The position numbers were made by a program, and so were the translations under genes. Of a stretch of 64,000 nt of DNA, positions 28,988 to 37,969 are shown piece by piece. Within the stretch, counting starts at the first letter, position 1; every line of letters starts with the position of its first letter. The notes beneath the pieces were generated by a model that worked only from the letters and a program-made list of their open reading frames with translations, did not search any database and was not told the DNA's origin. Origin of the DNA: CAWGXZ01 sp963826695 (lineage in GTDB: Bacteria; Pseudomonadota; Gammaproteobacteria; Burkholderiales; Burkholderiaceae_C); the NCBI GenBank assembly GCA_963826695.1, contig CAWGXZ010000003.1:434001-498000 (forward strand). The letters run 5' to 3'.

Positions 28988-30070
28988 TTACAGCGCCATC
29001 CGGCCGGCATAACCGGTCATTTCGAGGTAGCCGCGACCGACCCGTCGGCCGGCTGCATCGAGCAGGTCGCTCAGCCCCTCCCAATAGACCGTTCCGGTGC
29101 TGGCGCGGCTGTCGAGTTCCTGGTCGTCGAGCAGGCTGCGAACCTCGAACTGCCCGATCGGCGTGCCAACCTTCCAGTTCACCGGATAGCGCGCCTGCGA
29201 CGCCAGGCTGGTCCAGCGCCTGCCGGCTTCGAAAACGACTTCGTGCGGCTCGAAGCTGCGCGACGCCTCACCTGGGCGGCGGTGGCTGCCGCCTGCATAC
29301 AGCGCCGAGCCGTCGGCGCGACGCAGCTGGAAGGCGGTCAGCGCCGAGCCGTCGTCGAGATTGATGCCGATCCAGTCCCAGCCGACCGCCTGCGGATCGA
29401 GCAGACTGTCGCTCCATTCGTGGTCGAGCCAGGCCTTGCCGCGGACCGCCAGTCGCTTGCCCGCAAGACGCAATTCGCCGGCGGCGGCGAGTTGCGGCTG
29501 GCTGTAGTAGTGGCTGGCCTGCGCCGCGTCGGGTCCCTTGCGCGACCAGCCTTCCTGCCCCTGCAGCAGCACCGGCTGCGTCGTCTGCAGGGTCAGCGCG
29601 AAGCCGAAGCGTTCGGCAACCGCACGCGCGCGATAAGCCATCCCGCCCGCCGGGACGTCTTCGCGCAGCAGTTGCCAGTCGCGAATGCCGGCACGGGTGT
29701 CGCCGCTCTCGGCCAGTGCCAGTCCGAAGCCGGGGCGGGCAATGCGTTGATCGTGGTGGATGACGCCTGCCTGCAGATCGGTGACCGCGGCATGCGCCGA
29801 AATCAACTGGGTGGCTGCAAAGCGGCTGGGATGGTCGCTGCGCACGCCGCCGCGTGAGCGGAAGAAGGTCAACTGGAAGCCGAATTCGGCGACGCCGTCG
29901 GCCGCGGTCAGTGCGCCGGTGAGATACCACCACTCGATCTGCGCCTGCGGATGGGCGCCGAAGTCGGCCGGAAATCGGAGCTGCCGCTGCGCCAGTGCTT
30001 CGGCATTGAAGGCGAAGGTGCCGCCGGCGGCAGCGCCGAGCAGGGTCATCGCGAATCGGCGCCGGTCCAT
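28988..30070 (-). CDS. AttH/CrtC-like lipocalin-domain exported protein
   Basis: 360 residues from ATG 30070. The N-terminus MDRRRFAMTLLGAAAGG looks like a Tat or Sec signal. The body matches the CrtC/AttH family by motifs IEWWYLTG, FGFQLTFFRS, GKAWLDHEWS and GWDWIGINLDDG. It is the third gene of an ABC ATPase/FtsX-like permease/AttH-like set, an arrangement also known from attEFGH-type loci. The role is unknown; association with lipid or hydrophobic-compound handling is an inference. Confidence 0.83.
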   Translation of the reverse strand: MDRRRFAMTLLGAAAGGTFAFNAEALAQRQLRFPADFGAHPQAQIEWWYLTGALTAADGVAEFGFQLTFFRSRGGVRSDHPSRFAATQLISAHAAVTDLQAGVIHHDQRIARPGFGLALAESGDTRAGIRDWQLLREDVPAGGMAYRARAVAERFGFALTLQTTQPVLLQGQEGWSRKGPDAAQASHYYSQPQLAAAGELRLAGKRLAVRGKAWLDHEWSDSLLDPQAVGWDWIGINLDDGSALTAFQLRRADGSALYAGGSHRRPGEASRSFEPHEVVFEAGRRWTSLASQARYPVNWKVGTPIGQFEVRSLLDDQELDSRASTGTVYWEGLSDLLDAAGRRVGRGYLEMTGYAGRMAL

Positions 30071-30108
30071 CGTCGGGAGCTTGGCACAAGGCACGCGGCC
30101 CTTGCGGC

Positions 30109-32619
30109 TCACCAGTCGTCCTTGACCGCGAGCACCGCGTCGTGGTCGGCGGCTCGACGCGCCGCCAGCCAGGCGGTCAGCGTGCCGGCAACGAGCACGG
30201 CGCCGCAAAGCGGCACCAGGCGCTGCCAGGGCAGCAGCAGCGGCATCGTCCAGTGGAAGCTTTGCGGATTCACGACCTCGACCAGCACGACGCTGACCGC
30301 GATCCCCAAACCGAGACCGATCACCGTGCCGACCGCCGTCCACACAGCGCCCTCGGAGGTCACCAGCCGCAGCACCTGGCCGCGCGTCAGCCCGAGGTGA
30401 ACGAGCAGACCGAATTCACGGCGCCGCGCCAGCACCTGCGCCGAAAAACTCGCCGCAATACCGAACAGGCCGATGGCGATGGCCACCGCCTGCAACCAGT
30501 AGGTCACGGCGAAGCTGCGGTCGAACAGCTGCAGCGACCGGGTCCGGATTTCGCCGGTCGATGCCAGTTCGACGGCTGAGTCGGCGGCACCGATTCCCAC
30601 CTGTTCGCGCAACTGTGCCTGCAGCTGCGTGAGCGTGGCGGCAGGCCGCAGCCAGATCGCCAGATCGTTGATGCGCCGGTCGCCGGTCAGCCGCTGGTAG
30701 TCGCTCGCGGCGATCATCACGGCGCCGCTTTGCCGTGCGTAGTCGCGCCAGACCGAGGCCACGAACACCGGCTGCAGCCGGCCGTCCGGCAGTGGCAGCG
30801 ACCACGCGCTGCCCGGCCGTGCGCCGTACAGCGCCACCACCGCCTGGCTGACGTGCACCGGCACGGCACCCGCTGGCGTCGCCACCAGTTCGCCGGCCAG
30901 CGGCAGCTCGGCCGCCGGATCGGCGAGCGGCCGCACGATCAGCGCCACCGGCGGCTGGTCGCCGGCGATCTGCAGCTGCAGGACCCGCTGCGCCTCGACC
31001 CGCGCCACCGCTGGCAGCCGGCTGATCTGCGCGGCGAGATCCGCTGCCAGAAAGCCCGGTGCACCGCTGCGTCCCTCGGCGCTGCGCGCGTACGCGTCGG
31101 CCGGCAACACGGTGTCGAGCCAGCCGATCACCGCCTCGCGAAAACTGGCAACCATCACCGTGAGGGCGACCGACAGCGCCAGGCTGGCCACGACGCCCGC
31201 GACCGCAATCGTTGCCGACTCGCGCTCATGCCACGCGCGCTGCACCGCCAGCAGCCGGAGCGGCCGCTCACTCGCGCTGCCGCGGCCGAGCAGCAGCCCG
31301 ATGAGTGCCGGCACGCAGGCGATGCCGCCGAGCAGCAACAAGGCGATCGAGACATAGGCGCCGAGCGGCAGGCCGGCGACGGGCGGCAGCAGCGCCAGCC
31401 CGACGCCGCCGGCAAGCAGTGCCGGACCGAGCCAGCCGGCGCGCCCGCGACCCGCCGTGGCGCCGCCATAGCCCTTGAGCGCTTGCGCCGGCGCCATCTG
31501 CTGCGCCGCCCGGGCGGGCAACCAGCCGCCGACCAGCGCTGCGGCGACGCCGAGCATTCCGTAGGCGAGCGCCGCGCCGCCGTCGAAGTGCAGCGCCGGC
31601 GAGACGCCGGCAAAGTAGCCGCCGCCGAGGTCGCCACCGAGCAGGCGCAGCGCTGCCATGGCCAGCGCGGTGCCGACGGCGATGCCGAGCACGCTGCCGA
31701 CAATCCCGAGCAAGGCCGATTCGGCAAGCACCAGGGCGAGCCGCTCGCGCGGCGCCAGCCCCAGCACGCCGAGCAGGGCGAACTGCGGCAGCCGGCGAGC
31801 GACCGAGAGCGAAAGGATCGAGAACACCAGGAAAGCGCCGGTAAAAAGCGCCACCAGTGCAAGCACGGTCAGGTTAACGCGGTACGCACGCGAAACATTG
31901 GAAACCCGGCCGGCTGCCTCGGCCGGCGTCGTCACCCGGATGCCCGCCGGCAGCTGCAGATCGGCAATCACCGCCGCACGGTCGGCGCCCGAAGCCAGGC
32001 GGACATCGATGCGCGAAAGGCGCCCGAGCCAGCCGAAGTGCGCCTGCACGCCGGCAATGTCGAGCACGGCCAGCGCGCCGCCGCCCGCGGCGATCGAGCC
32101 ACGCACCGCCAGCCGGGCGCGCCCGGCATCGGTTTGCACGTCGACCATGGTGGCGCCGCCGAGCTGCCGCCGCGCCTCGGCATTCAAATACAGCGCATCG
32201 GGATCGACCACCGCCAGCCGGTCGGCACCGGCATCGGGCTTCGGCATGCGCTGCGGGGCGAGGCGGGCCGCGACGAGTGCGTCCTGGCCGATCAGCCGCA
32301 GGGCCACGCGCGCGCTGCCGCCGGCCTGCGCCGAAGCAGCCAGGTCGATCAGCGGGCTGGCAAGCTGGATCTGCGGATGCGCCGCCACGCGTGCGTAAAG
32401 CGCTTCGTCGAAACCCTCCTGCTGCGCGCGCAGCTCGAAGTCGGCTTCGCCGTCGACCTGGCGCACCGCCGCGCTGAATTCGCCGAGCGCCGAGGCATTG
32501 ATCAGGTGCACCGAAAACGCCAGCGCCACGCCGAGCACCACCGCCAGCAAGGCGCTGGCATGGCGCCAGGGCTGATGGCGCAGTTCGGGCCAGGACAGGT
32601 GGGTGAGCTGCCAGCGCAC
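30109..32619 (-). CDS. FtsX-like ABC transporter permease
   Basis: 836 residues, starting at GTG 32619, one base after the ATPase stop. An N-terminal membrane helix (~20-42) is followed by a large extracytoplasmic MacB-like domain (~45-250), four or more helices (~255-480), a second extracytoplasmic region (~520-680) and three C-terminal FtsX helices. This is the double FtsX-domain architecture. It likely works as a mechanotransmission or lipoprotein/lipid extraction pump with the LolD-like ATPase, not as a conventional importer. Confidence 0.9.
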   Translation of the reverse strand: MRWQLTHLSWPELRHQPWRHASALLAVVLGVALAFSVHLINASALGEFSAAVRQVDGEADFELRAQQEGFDEALYARVAAHPQIQLASPLIDLAASAQAGGSARVALRLIGQDALVAARLAPQRMPKPDAGADRLAVVDPDALYLNAEARRQLGGATMVDVQTDAGRARLAVRGSIAAGGGALAVLDIAGVQAHFGWLGRLSRIDVRLASGADRAAVIADLQLPAGIRVTTPAEAAGRVSNVSRAYRVNLTVLALVALFTGAFLVFSILSLSVARRLPQFALLGVLGLAPRERLALVLAESALLGIVGSVLGIAVGTALAMAALRLLGGDLGGGYFAGVSPALHFDGGAALAYGMLGVAAALVGGWLPARAAQQMAPAQALKGYGGATAGRGRAGWLGPALLAGGVGLALLPPVAGLPLGAYVSIALLLLGGIACVPALIGLLLGRGSASERPLRLLAVQRAWHERESATIAVAGVVASLALSVALTVMVASFREAVIGWLDTVLPADAYARSAEGRSGAPGFLAADLAAQISRLPAVARVEAQRVLQLQIAGDQPPVALIVRPLADPAAELPLAGELVATPAGAVPVHVSQAVVALYGARPGSAWSLPLPDGRLQPVFVASVWRDYARQSGAVMIAASDYQRLTGDRRINDLAIWLRPAATLTQLQAQLREQVGIGAADSAVELASTGEIRTRSLQLFDRSFAVTYWLQAVAIAIGLFGIAASFSAQVLARRREFGLLVHLGLTRGQVLRLVTSEGAVWTAVGTVIGLGLGIAVSVVLVEVVNPQSFHWTMPLLLPWQRLVPLCGAVLVAGTLTAWLAARRAADHDAVLAVKDDW

Positions 32620-32620
32620 G

Positions 32621-33322
<702 letters not shown>

Positions 33323-33365
33323 GGCTGCACCCTGGCGCGGTGCTCGCACGCCGGCGCCGAGGCGC

Positions 33366-34310
33366 TCATGCGGCAAACGCAACCGCAGCCGCCACCACCT
33401 GCTCGACCGCATCGGCGGCGTCGCTGGCGACGACCTGGCGCTGCGGCATGCTGCGCAGCCAGGTGAGCTGGCGCTTGGCGAGCTGCCGGGTGGCAGCGAT
33501 GCCGCGGTCCGGCAGCTGCCCGAGTTCGTCGCGCTCCAGCGCTTCCCAGGTCTGCCGATAGCCGACGCAACGCATCGACGGCAGGTTGGCGTTCAGGTCG
33601 CCCCGCCTGCGCAGCGCCTCGACTTCGGCAACCAGCCCGTGCGCCAGCATGGCCTCGAAGCGCTCGGCAATACGCCGGTGCAGCCAGGCGCGGTCGGCGG
33701 GTTCCAGCGAAATCAGCGCAGCGGCCGGCGTTTGCAGGCGCCGCTCGCGGTGAAAGGACGAGAGCGGTCGGCCGCTGCTGCGGTAGACCTCGAGCGCCCG
33801 CTGGACGCGCTGCCGGTCGGCGGGCGCCAGCCGGGCAGCGCTGGCCGGATCGACCTGCGCCAGCTCGGCATGCAGCGCCGGCCATCCGCGCTGCCTGGCC
33901 TCGGCCTCAATCGCGGCGCGCACCCCCATGTCGGCAACCGGCATCGGGTCGAGCCCGCCCTCCAGCATCCGGAAGTAGAGCATCGTCCCGCCGACCAGCA
34001 GCGGCAATGCGCCGCGCGTGCGGATCTCGTCGATGGCGCGCTGGGCATCGACGACGAAGCGGCCGGCGGAATAGCTCTCGACCGGATCGATCAGGTCGAT
34101 CAAGTGGTGCTCCACCGTGGCACGGTCCGCCGACGATGGCTTCGCGGTGCCGACATCCATGCCGCGATAGACCTGCGCCGAGTCGACGCTGACGATTTCG
34201 ACCGACTGCCCGCCGGGCCGCGCGGCAGCGATGGCCATGGCTGCAGCGCTCTTTCCCGAGGCCGTCGGCCCGGCAAGCATCAGAAACGGGGCTTTTACTC
34301 GGCACTTCAT
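33366..34310 (-). CDS. miaA: tRNA dimethylallyltransferase
   Basis: 314 residues. P-loop AGPTASGKSAAA, the DSAQVYRGMDVGTAKP substrate motif and LVGGTMLYFRML identify MiaA. It attaches dimethylallyl to N6 of A37 in tRNAs reading U-starting codons. It precedes the ABC genes at a 43-base distance on the same strand. In many relatives miaA is near mutL; here mutL is 3.7 kb away on the same strand. Confidence 0.96.
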   Translation of the reverse strand: MKCRVKAPFLMLAGPTASGKSAAAMAIAAARPGGQSVEIVSVDSAQVYRGMDVGTAKPSSADRATVEHHLIDLIDPVESYSAGRFVVDAQRAIDEIRTRGALPLLVGGTMLYFRMLEGGLDPMPVADMGVRAAIEAEARQRGWPALHAELAQVDPASAARLAPADRQRVQRALEVYRSSGRPLSSFHRERRLQTPAAALISLEPADRAWLHRRIAERFEAMLAHGLVAEVEALRRRGDLNANLPSMRCVGYRQTWEALERDELGQLPDRGIAATRQLAKRQLTWLRSMPQRQVVASDAADAVEQVVAAAVAFAA

Positions 34311-34542
34311 GATGGCGACGCGACGGTCTGCGGCGTTCGGCACGAGTGCGCCGATTTCTGCTCGGGCGCATGGCGCGGCATCGGCGGATCGGACGCGGCA
34401 CAGCTCGGCATCGCGTGAGCCTAGCAGTTGGACCCTGCCGACCGTGGCGCGCCGCCGACGCCCTGCACACAATGTGAGAGCCGGGAACAAACCGAGCGTT
34501 AGCATCCAAGCACGCCGAACTGTCGCGGCGCACCCATCAGGA

Positions 34543-34953
34543 ATGACCATGAAGAAAACTTCGCGCGTGTTGTCGGCGCTTGTCGCCGTCTGTTTCACCT
34601 TCACGGGTATGGCCCAAAGCGCCCAGGCCGCACTGGTGAGCACCGAGCAGGTGGCTGTCGCCCAGGGCGTGACCAGCGAATCGTCGGCGCGGGCCCACGT
34701 GCTCGCGACCCTCGAGCGTGCCGACGTGGCGGCCGCACTGGTCGAACGCGGCGTCAGCCTGGAGCAGGCGCGTGACCGCGTTGCCGCGTTGACCGATGCC
34801 GAAGCGGCGCACGTCGCCAAGCAGATCGACATCGCGCCGGTGGGCGCCATGAGCAACGTCGTCGGCGCGCTGGTTCTGATCTTCGTCGTGCTGCTCATTA
34901 CCGACATCCTCGGCTTCACGAAGATCTTCCCGTTCACCTCGTCGATTCGTTGA
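34543..34953 (+). CDS. PA2779-family small membrane protein (DUF6627-like)
   Basis: 136 residues from ATG 34543 (a second ATG at 34549). A signal peptide (~1-30, ending SAQAA) is followed by a short helical soluble region (VSLEQARDRVAALTDAEAAHV) and one C-terminal membrane segment (~104-124) ending FTKIFPF. This matches the PA2779 family, whose members precede PA2778-type peptidases. Function unknown. It ends 17 bases before the likely start of the next gene. Confidence 0.82.
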   Translation: MTMKKTSRVLSALVAVCFTFTGMAQSAQAALVSTEQVAVAQGVTSESSARAHVLATLERADVAAALVERGVSLEQARDRVAALTDAEAAHVAKQIDIAPVGAMSNVVGALVLIFVVLLITDILGFTKIFPFTSSIR

Positions 34954-34970
34954 GCGGCACGTCCCGGCGC

Positions 34971-35945
34971 ATGGTGCGCCGGGCATGCGGCGGCTGGCGC
35001 CGGGTGACGCTCGCGGTCGTGCTGGCGGTCGCGGCAAGCGGCTGCGCCGTGCAGTCGGCGGCGATCCAGTCCGAGTGGCCCGCGGACCTTCCGGACCGCG
35101 CCGAGCTCGACGCGACCCCGTTCTTTCCGCAAATCGACTACCACTGCGGTCCGGCCGCGCTGGCGACGGCCGTCGGCGCTGCCGGTGTCGTTGCCGATCC
35201 CGCGGCGGTGGCCGAGCGCATCTTCCTGCCGGCTCGAAAGGGCACGCTGCAGGTCGAGATGATCGCCGGGGTGCGTCGCGAAGGACTTGTCGCGACGCGT
35301 ATTCCGCCGACGCTCGACGCCTTGCTGCGCGAAGTTGCTGCGGGGAATCCGGTGGTGGTTCTGCAGAACCTCGGGCTGAGCATTTCGCCGGCGTGGCACT
35401 ACGCGGTTGTCGTCGGTTATGACCGGGATGCCCGCGAGATCGTGCTGCGTTCCGGCACGGTGCGGCGTGAGCTGATGTCGATGCGCACTTTCGAACACAC
35501 CTGGGCGCGTGCGGGTTCATGGGCTTTCGTGGCCCTGCAACCCGGGCGCTGGCCGGTCACTGCGAGACAGGAGGATGTGGTCGAGGCGGCGGTCGGCTTC
35601 GAGCGGGCGGCGACGCCGAAGGCGGCTCTGGCGGCCTACGCCAGCGGTGTACAGCGCTGGCCGGCAGAACCGGTTCTCGCGGTCGGACTCGGCAACAGTG
35701 CGTATGCCACGGGGCAGATGGCGCTGGCGGCCGACGCGTTCAGCTTTTCGGCGCAGGCGCACCGCAGCGTTCCGGCGTGGATCAATCTTTCGCGCACGCT
35801 GCTCGATACCGGCCATGCCGATGCCGCGCTGAGTGCGGCTTGGTCAGCGGCCGAGCTGCAGCAAGGCGGCGCGTGGAAACCGGCACTCGACGCCGTGACG
35901 GGGGACGCGGAGCGTGCGTTCATCGCCGGCGCGAAGCGCCACTGA
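34971..35945 (+). CDS. PA2778-family cysteine peptidase (C39-like) lipoprotein with TPR-like C-terminus
   Basis: 324 residues from ATG 34971; TTG 34950 is the earlier alternative. The lipobox ends at C25 (AVAASGC). The C39-like papain fold (~45-185) has C59 in DYHCGPAALATA, H143 in WHYAVVVGYD and D151, a plausible catalytic set. The C-terminal ~110 residues form Ala-rich helical pairs that look like TPR repeats. Likely an outer-membrane-attached peptidase acting in the periplasm. The neighbouring PA2779-type protein is the obvious partner or substrate, an inference from conserved pairing. Confidence 0.85.
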   Translation: MVRRACGGWRRVTLAVVLAVAASGCAVQSAAIQSEWPADLPDRAELDATPFFPQIDYHCGPAALATAVGAAGVVADPAAVAERIFLPARKGTLQVEMIAGVRREGLVATRIPPTLDALLREVAAGNPVVVLQNLGLSISPAWHYAVVVGYDRDAREIVLRSGTVRRELMSMRTFEHTWARAGSWAFVALQPGRWPVTARQEDVVEAAVGFERAATPKAALAAYASGVQRWPAEPVLAVGLGNSAYATGQMALAADAFSFSAQAHRSVPAWINLSRTLLDTGHADAALSAAWSAAELQQGGAWKPALDAVTGDAERAFIAGAKRH

Positions 35946-35952
35946 TGCAAAT

Positions 35953-35975
35953 GCATCGTTGTGTAACAACGGTGC
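35953..35975. terminator. Hairpin downstream of the PA2778-type gene
   Basis: GCATCGTTGT (35953-35962), GTA loop, ACAACGGTGC (35966-35975) form a 10-bp stem with one G-U pair, 7 bases after the stop codon. No T tract follows, so it may stabilise the mRNA end rather than terminate. Confidence 0.4.
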
Positions 35976-36145
35976 GGCCGGTCATCTGGGAAGTCGAGCC
36001 TCGCGTTGATCGCCTTAGGACCACGGCAGAGTCGGGTTACAGGCTCTGCAACCACCCACTGCAGTCGATCGGGACTGTGGATTGCTAACCGGGGCACACG
36101 GCCGATTTCACGTCCGGTCGCTCCAACCCTCTTTAGGAGATATTG

Positions 36146-36667
36146 ATGAAAATGCAAAAGACAGTTGTTCTCGCCGGCGTTCTGCTGGCCCTGGGCCAAT
36201 ACGCCACCGCGCAAACCGGCATGGCGTCATCCACCGGCACGAGCGCATCGATGGGCGCGAGCATGGGAGCCTCGGCTCCGGTGACCCGTTCGTCGGTTGC
36301 CAGCGAAGGCAAGGCCGCCGCCAAGGCGGACACGGGCTCGATCGCCATCAACGAAGGCGGCGCCACGAAGGATCGTCCGAAGGGCGGGGTTAAGGCAATG
36401 TCCGGCAGCGAGTCGCGCAGCTCGGTGAAGCAAGATGCAACGGCTGCGATCAAGGCGGGCACCGGCTCGACGAACGTCGATGCGGCAGGCGCCACGAAGG
36501 AGCGTCCGAAGGGTGGCCCGAAGGTCGCGTCGGGCGAAAACAGCCGTGCAGCCGTTGCCAGTGAAGCCAAGGCTGCGACGAAGGCCGACACGGGCTCGAT
36601 CGCGAACAACGAGGGCGGTGCCACCAAGGACCGTCCGAAGGGCGGCCCGATGATCGCGCCGAAGTAA
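36146..36667 (+). CDS. Small exported protein made of three exact-length 43-residue repeats
   Basis: 173 residues. A signal peptide (~1-23, ending ATAQ) and a Ser/Gly/Met-rich linker (24-47) are followed by three repeats starting at R48, R91 and R134 with no insertions. The core of each reads TGS(I/T)xx(N/D)xxGATK(D/E)RPKGG. Composition is Ala/Gly/Lys/Thr-rich, low in hydrophobics, without Cys, and probably disordered in the periplasm. An AGGAG site precedes the ATG and a strong terminator follows, so it is its own transcription unit. I do not recognise a family. Confidence 0.78.
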   Translation: MKMQKTVVLAGVLLALGQYATAQTGMASSTGTSASMGASMGASAPVTRSSVASEGKAAAKADTGSIAINEGGATKDRPKGGVKAMSGSESRSSVKQDATAAIKAGTGSTNVDAAGATKERPKGGPKVASGENSRAAVASEAKAATKADTGSIANNEGGATKDRPKGGPMIAPK

Positions 36668-36714
36668 GTTCACGGTTCCGGATCCGGCGGCTGCTGCTGC
36701 CGGACCGACCAGCC

Positions 36715-36742
36715 AAAACGGGGCGCCAGCCCCGTTTTTTTT
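36715..36742 (+). terminator. Intrinsic terminator after the repeat protein
   Basis: AAAACGGGGC (36715-36724), GCCA loop, GCCCCGTTTT (36729-36738), continuing into T8 (36735-36742). The opposite strand has a shorter T run, so it may weakly serve the convergent pseudouridine synthase gene. Confidence 0.9.
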
Positions 36743-36754
36743 CGTCTGCGATCC

Positions 36755-37939
36755 CTATTCGAACGACTCGGCAAGCCCGAGATAGCGCCAGCGCCCAAGC
36801 GGCAGGTCGCCCAGCAGCACGCGACCGATCCGCACCCGCTCGAGCCGCAAGACCTCGAGACCGACTGCCTCGCACATGCGGCGGATCTGTCGCTTCTTGC
36901 CCTGGCGCAACACGAAGCCGAGCTGTTCCGGGTCGATCCAGTCGACCTGAGCCTCGCGCAGCGGCTCGCCGTCGAGTTCGAGTCCATGTCGCAGCAGCGC
37001 TAGGCCCACGTCATCGAGTGGCGCGTGCCCCGGTGCCGGCCGAACCCGGACGCGGTACTCTTTTTCGACACCGCTGTCCTCGCCGATCAGCTGACGCGCA
37101 ATGCGGCCGTCCTGCGTCAGCACGAGCAGCCCGACCGAGTCGATGTCCAGCCGCCCGGCAGGCGCGAGGCCACGCAGATGTTCGCGGGTCCAGGCGATGC
37201 CGGAGTGATCGTCGCGCCATTGATTGCGCGGCTCGAGCAGTGTGACCGCCGGCTGATGACCATCTTCGGCCTGTCCGCTGACGAATCCGACCGGTTTGTT
37301 GATGAGGATGGTGACCTTTTGTGCCTGTAGCTGGCGCGCCCGCGCATCGATGGTGACCTGCTGCTCCGGCAGCACCCGCGAGCCGAGTTCATCGACGATT
37401 CGGCCGTCGACCCGGACGTAGCCGGCGGCGATCCATTCGTCGGCTTCGCGCCGGGAAGCCAGGCCGAGCTGGCTCATGCGTTTCGACAGGCGCAGGCTGC
37501 CGTCGGCGGTGCTTTCGTGCGGGATTTGAATGCGCGCGGTCGCGGGTGTTTGCTCACGAGACGGGTGGGCCGATGGTCGATTCTTCCCGGCTGGCTCCGA
37601 TGCCGGCTGCGGCCGCGTGTCTTTCCCGAAGGCATTCGGGCGCGGCGGAGCGCGCTGCGTGTCTCGCGGGGGGGCCTGCGGTCGCGCCGCAGGAACAGGC
37701 CGCGTGTCACGCGAAGCGCCGTGCGGCCGCGGCGGCGCAGGCTGCTTCGCCGCAGGCGGCTCGCGCCGCTGCCGAGGCTCCGGCGGACGCTCGCCGACGG
37801 GGCCACGCCGTTCCCGGCGCTCGGCCTCAGCTTCGGCAAGCGTCGGCCGGTGCCGCAGCGCCGAGCCGGCGCCGCGCAGGGGAGGCCGCGCGTTTGCGCG
37901 ACCCGAGCGCGGTTTAGTCTTCAGCTTGAGTGTCGGCAT
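36755..37939 (-). CDS. 23S rRNA pseudouridine synthase, RsuA/RluB/RluF family (RluF-like) with long basic N-terminus
   Basis: 394 residues. An ~148-residue Pro/Arg-rich, apparently disordered extension precedes an S4 RNA-binding domain (~150-200, SKRMSQLGLASRREADEWI) and the synthase domain with catalytic D265 in AGRLDIDS, plus INKPVGFV and KKRQIRRMCEAVGLEV. The motif pattern is closer to RluF than RluB. The extension is like those seen on RluB/RluF homologues in betaproteobacteria but makes up more than a third of the chain. It lies 30 bases after mutL. Confidence 0.88.
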   Translation of the reverse strand: MPTLKLKTKPRSGRANARPPLRGAGSALRHRPTLAEAEAERRERRGPVGERPPEPRQRREPPAAKQPAPPRPHGASRDTRPVPAARPQAPPRDTQRAPPRPNAFGKDTRPQPASEPAGKNRPSAHPSREQTPATARIQIPHESTADGSLRLSKRMSQLGLASRREADEWIAAGYVRVDGRIVDELGSRVLPEQQVTIDARARQLQAQKVTILINKPVGFVSGQAEDGHQPAVTLLEPRNQWRDDHSGIAWTREHLRGLAPAGRLDIDSVGLLVLTQDGRIARQLIGEDSGVEKEYRVRVRPAPGHAPLDDVGLALLRHGLELDGEPLREAQVDWIDPEQLGFVLRQGKKRQIRRMCEAVGLEVLRLERVRIGRVLLGDLPLGRWRYLGLAESFE

Positions 37940-37969
37940 TGGAGCTTCGAGGCGCCTTGCGTGGCGGGT

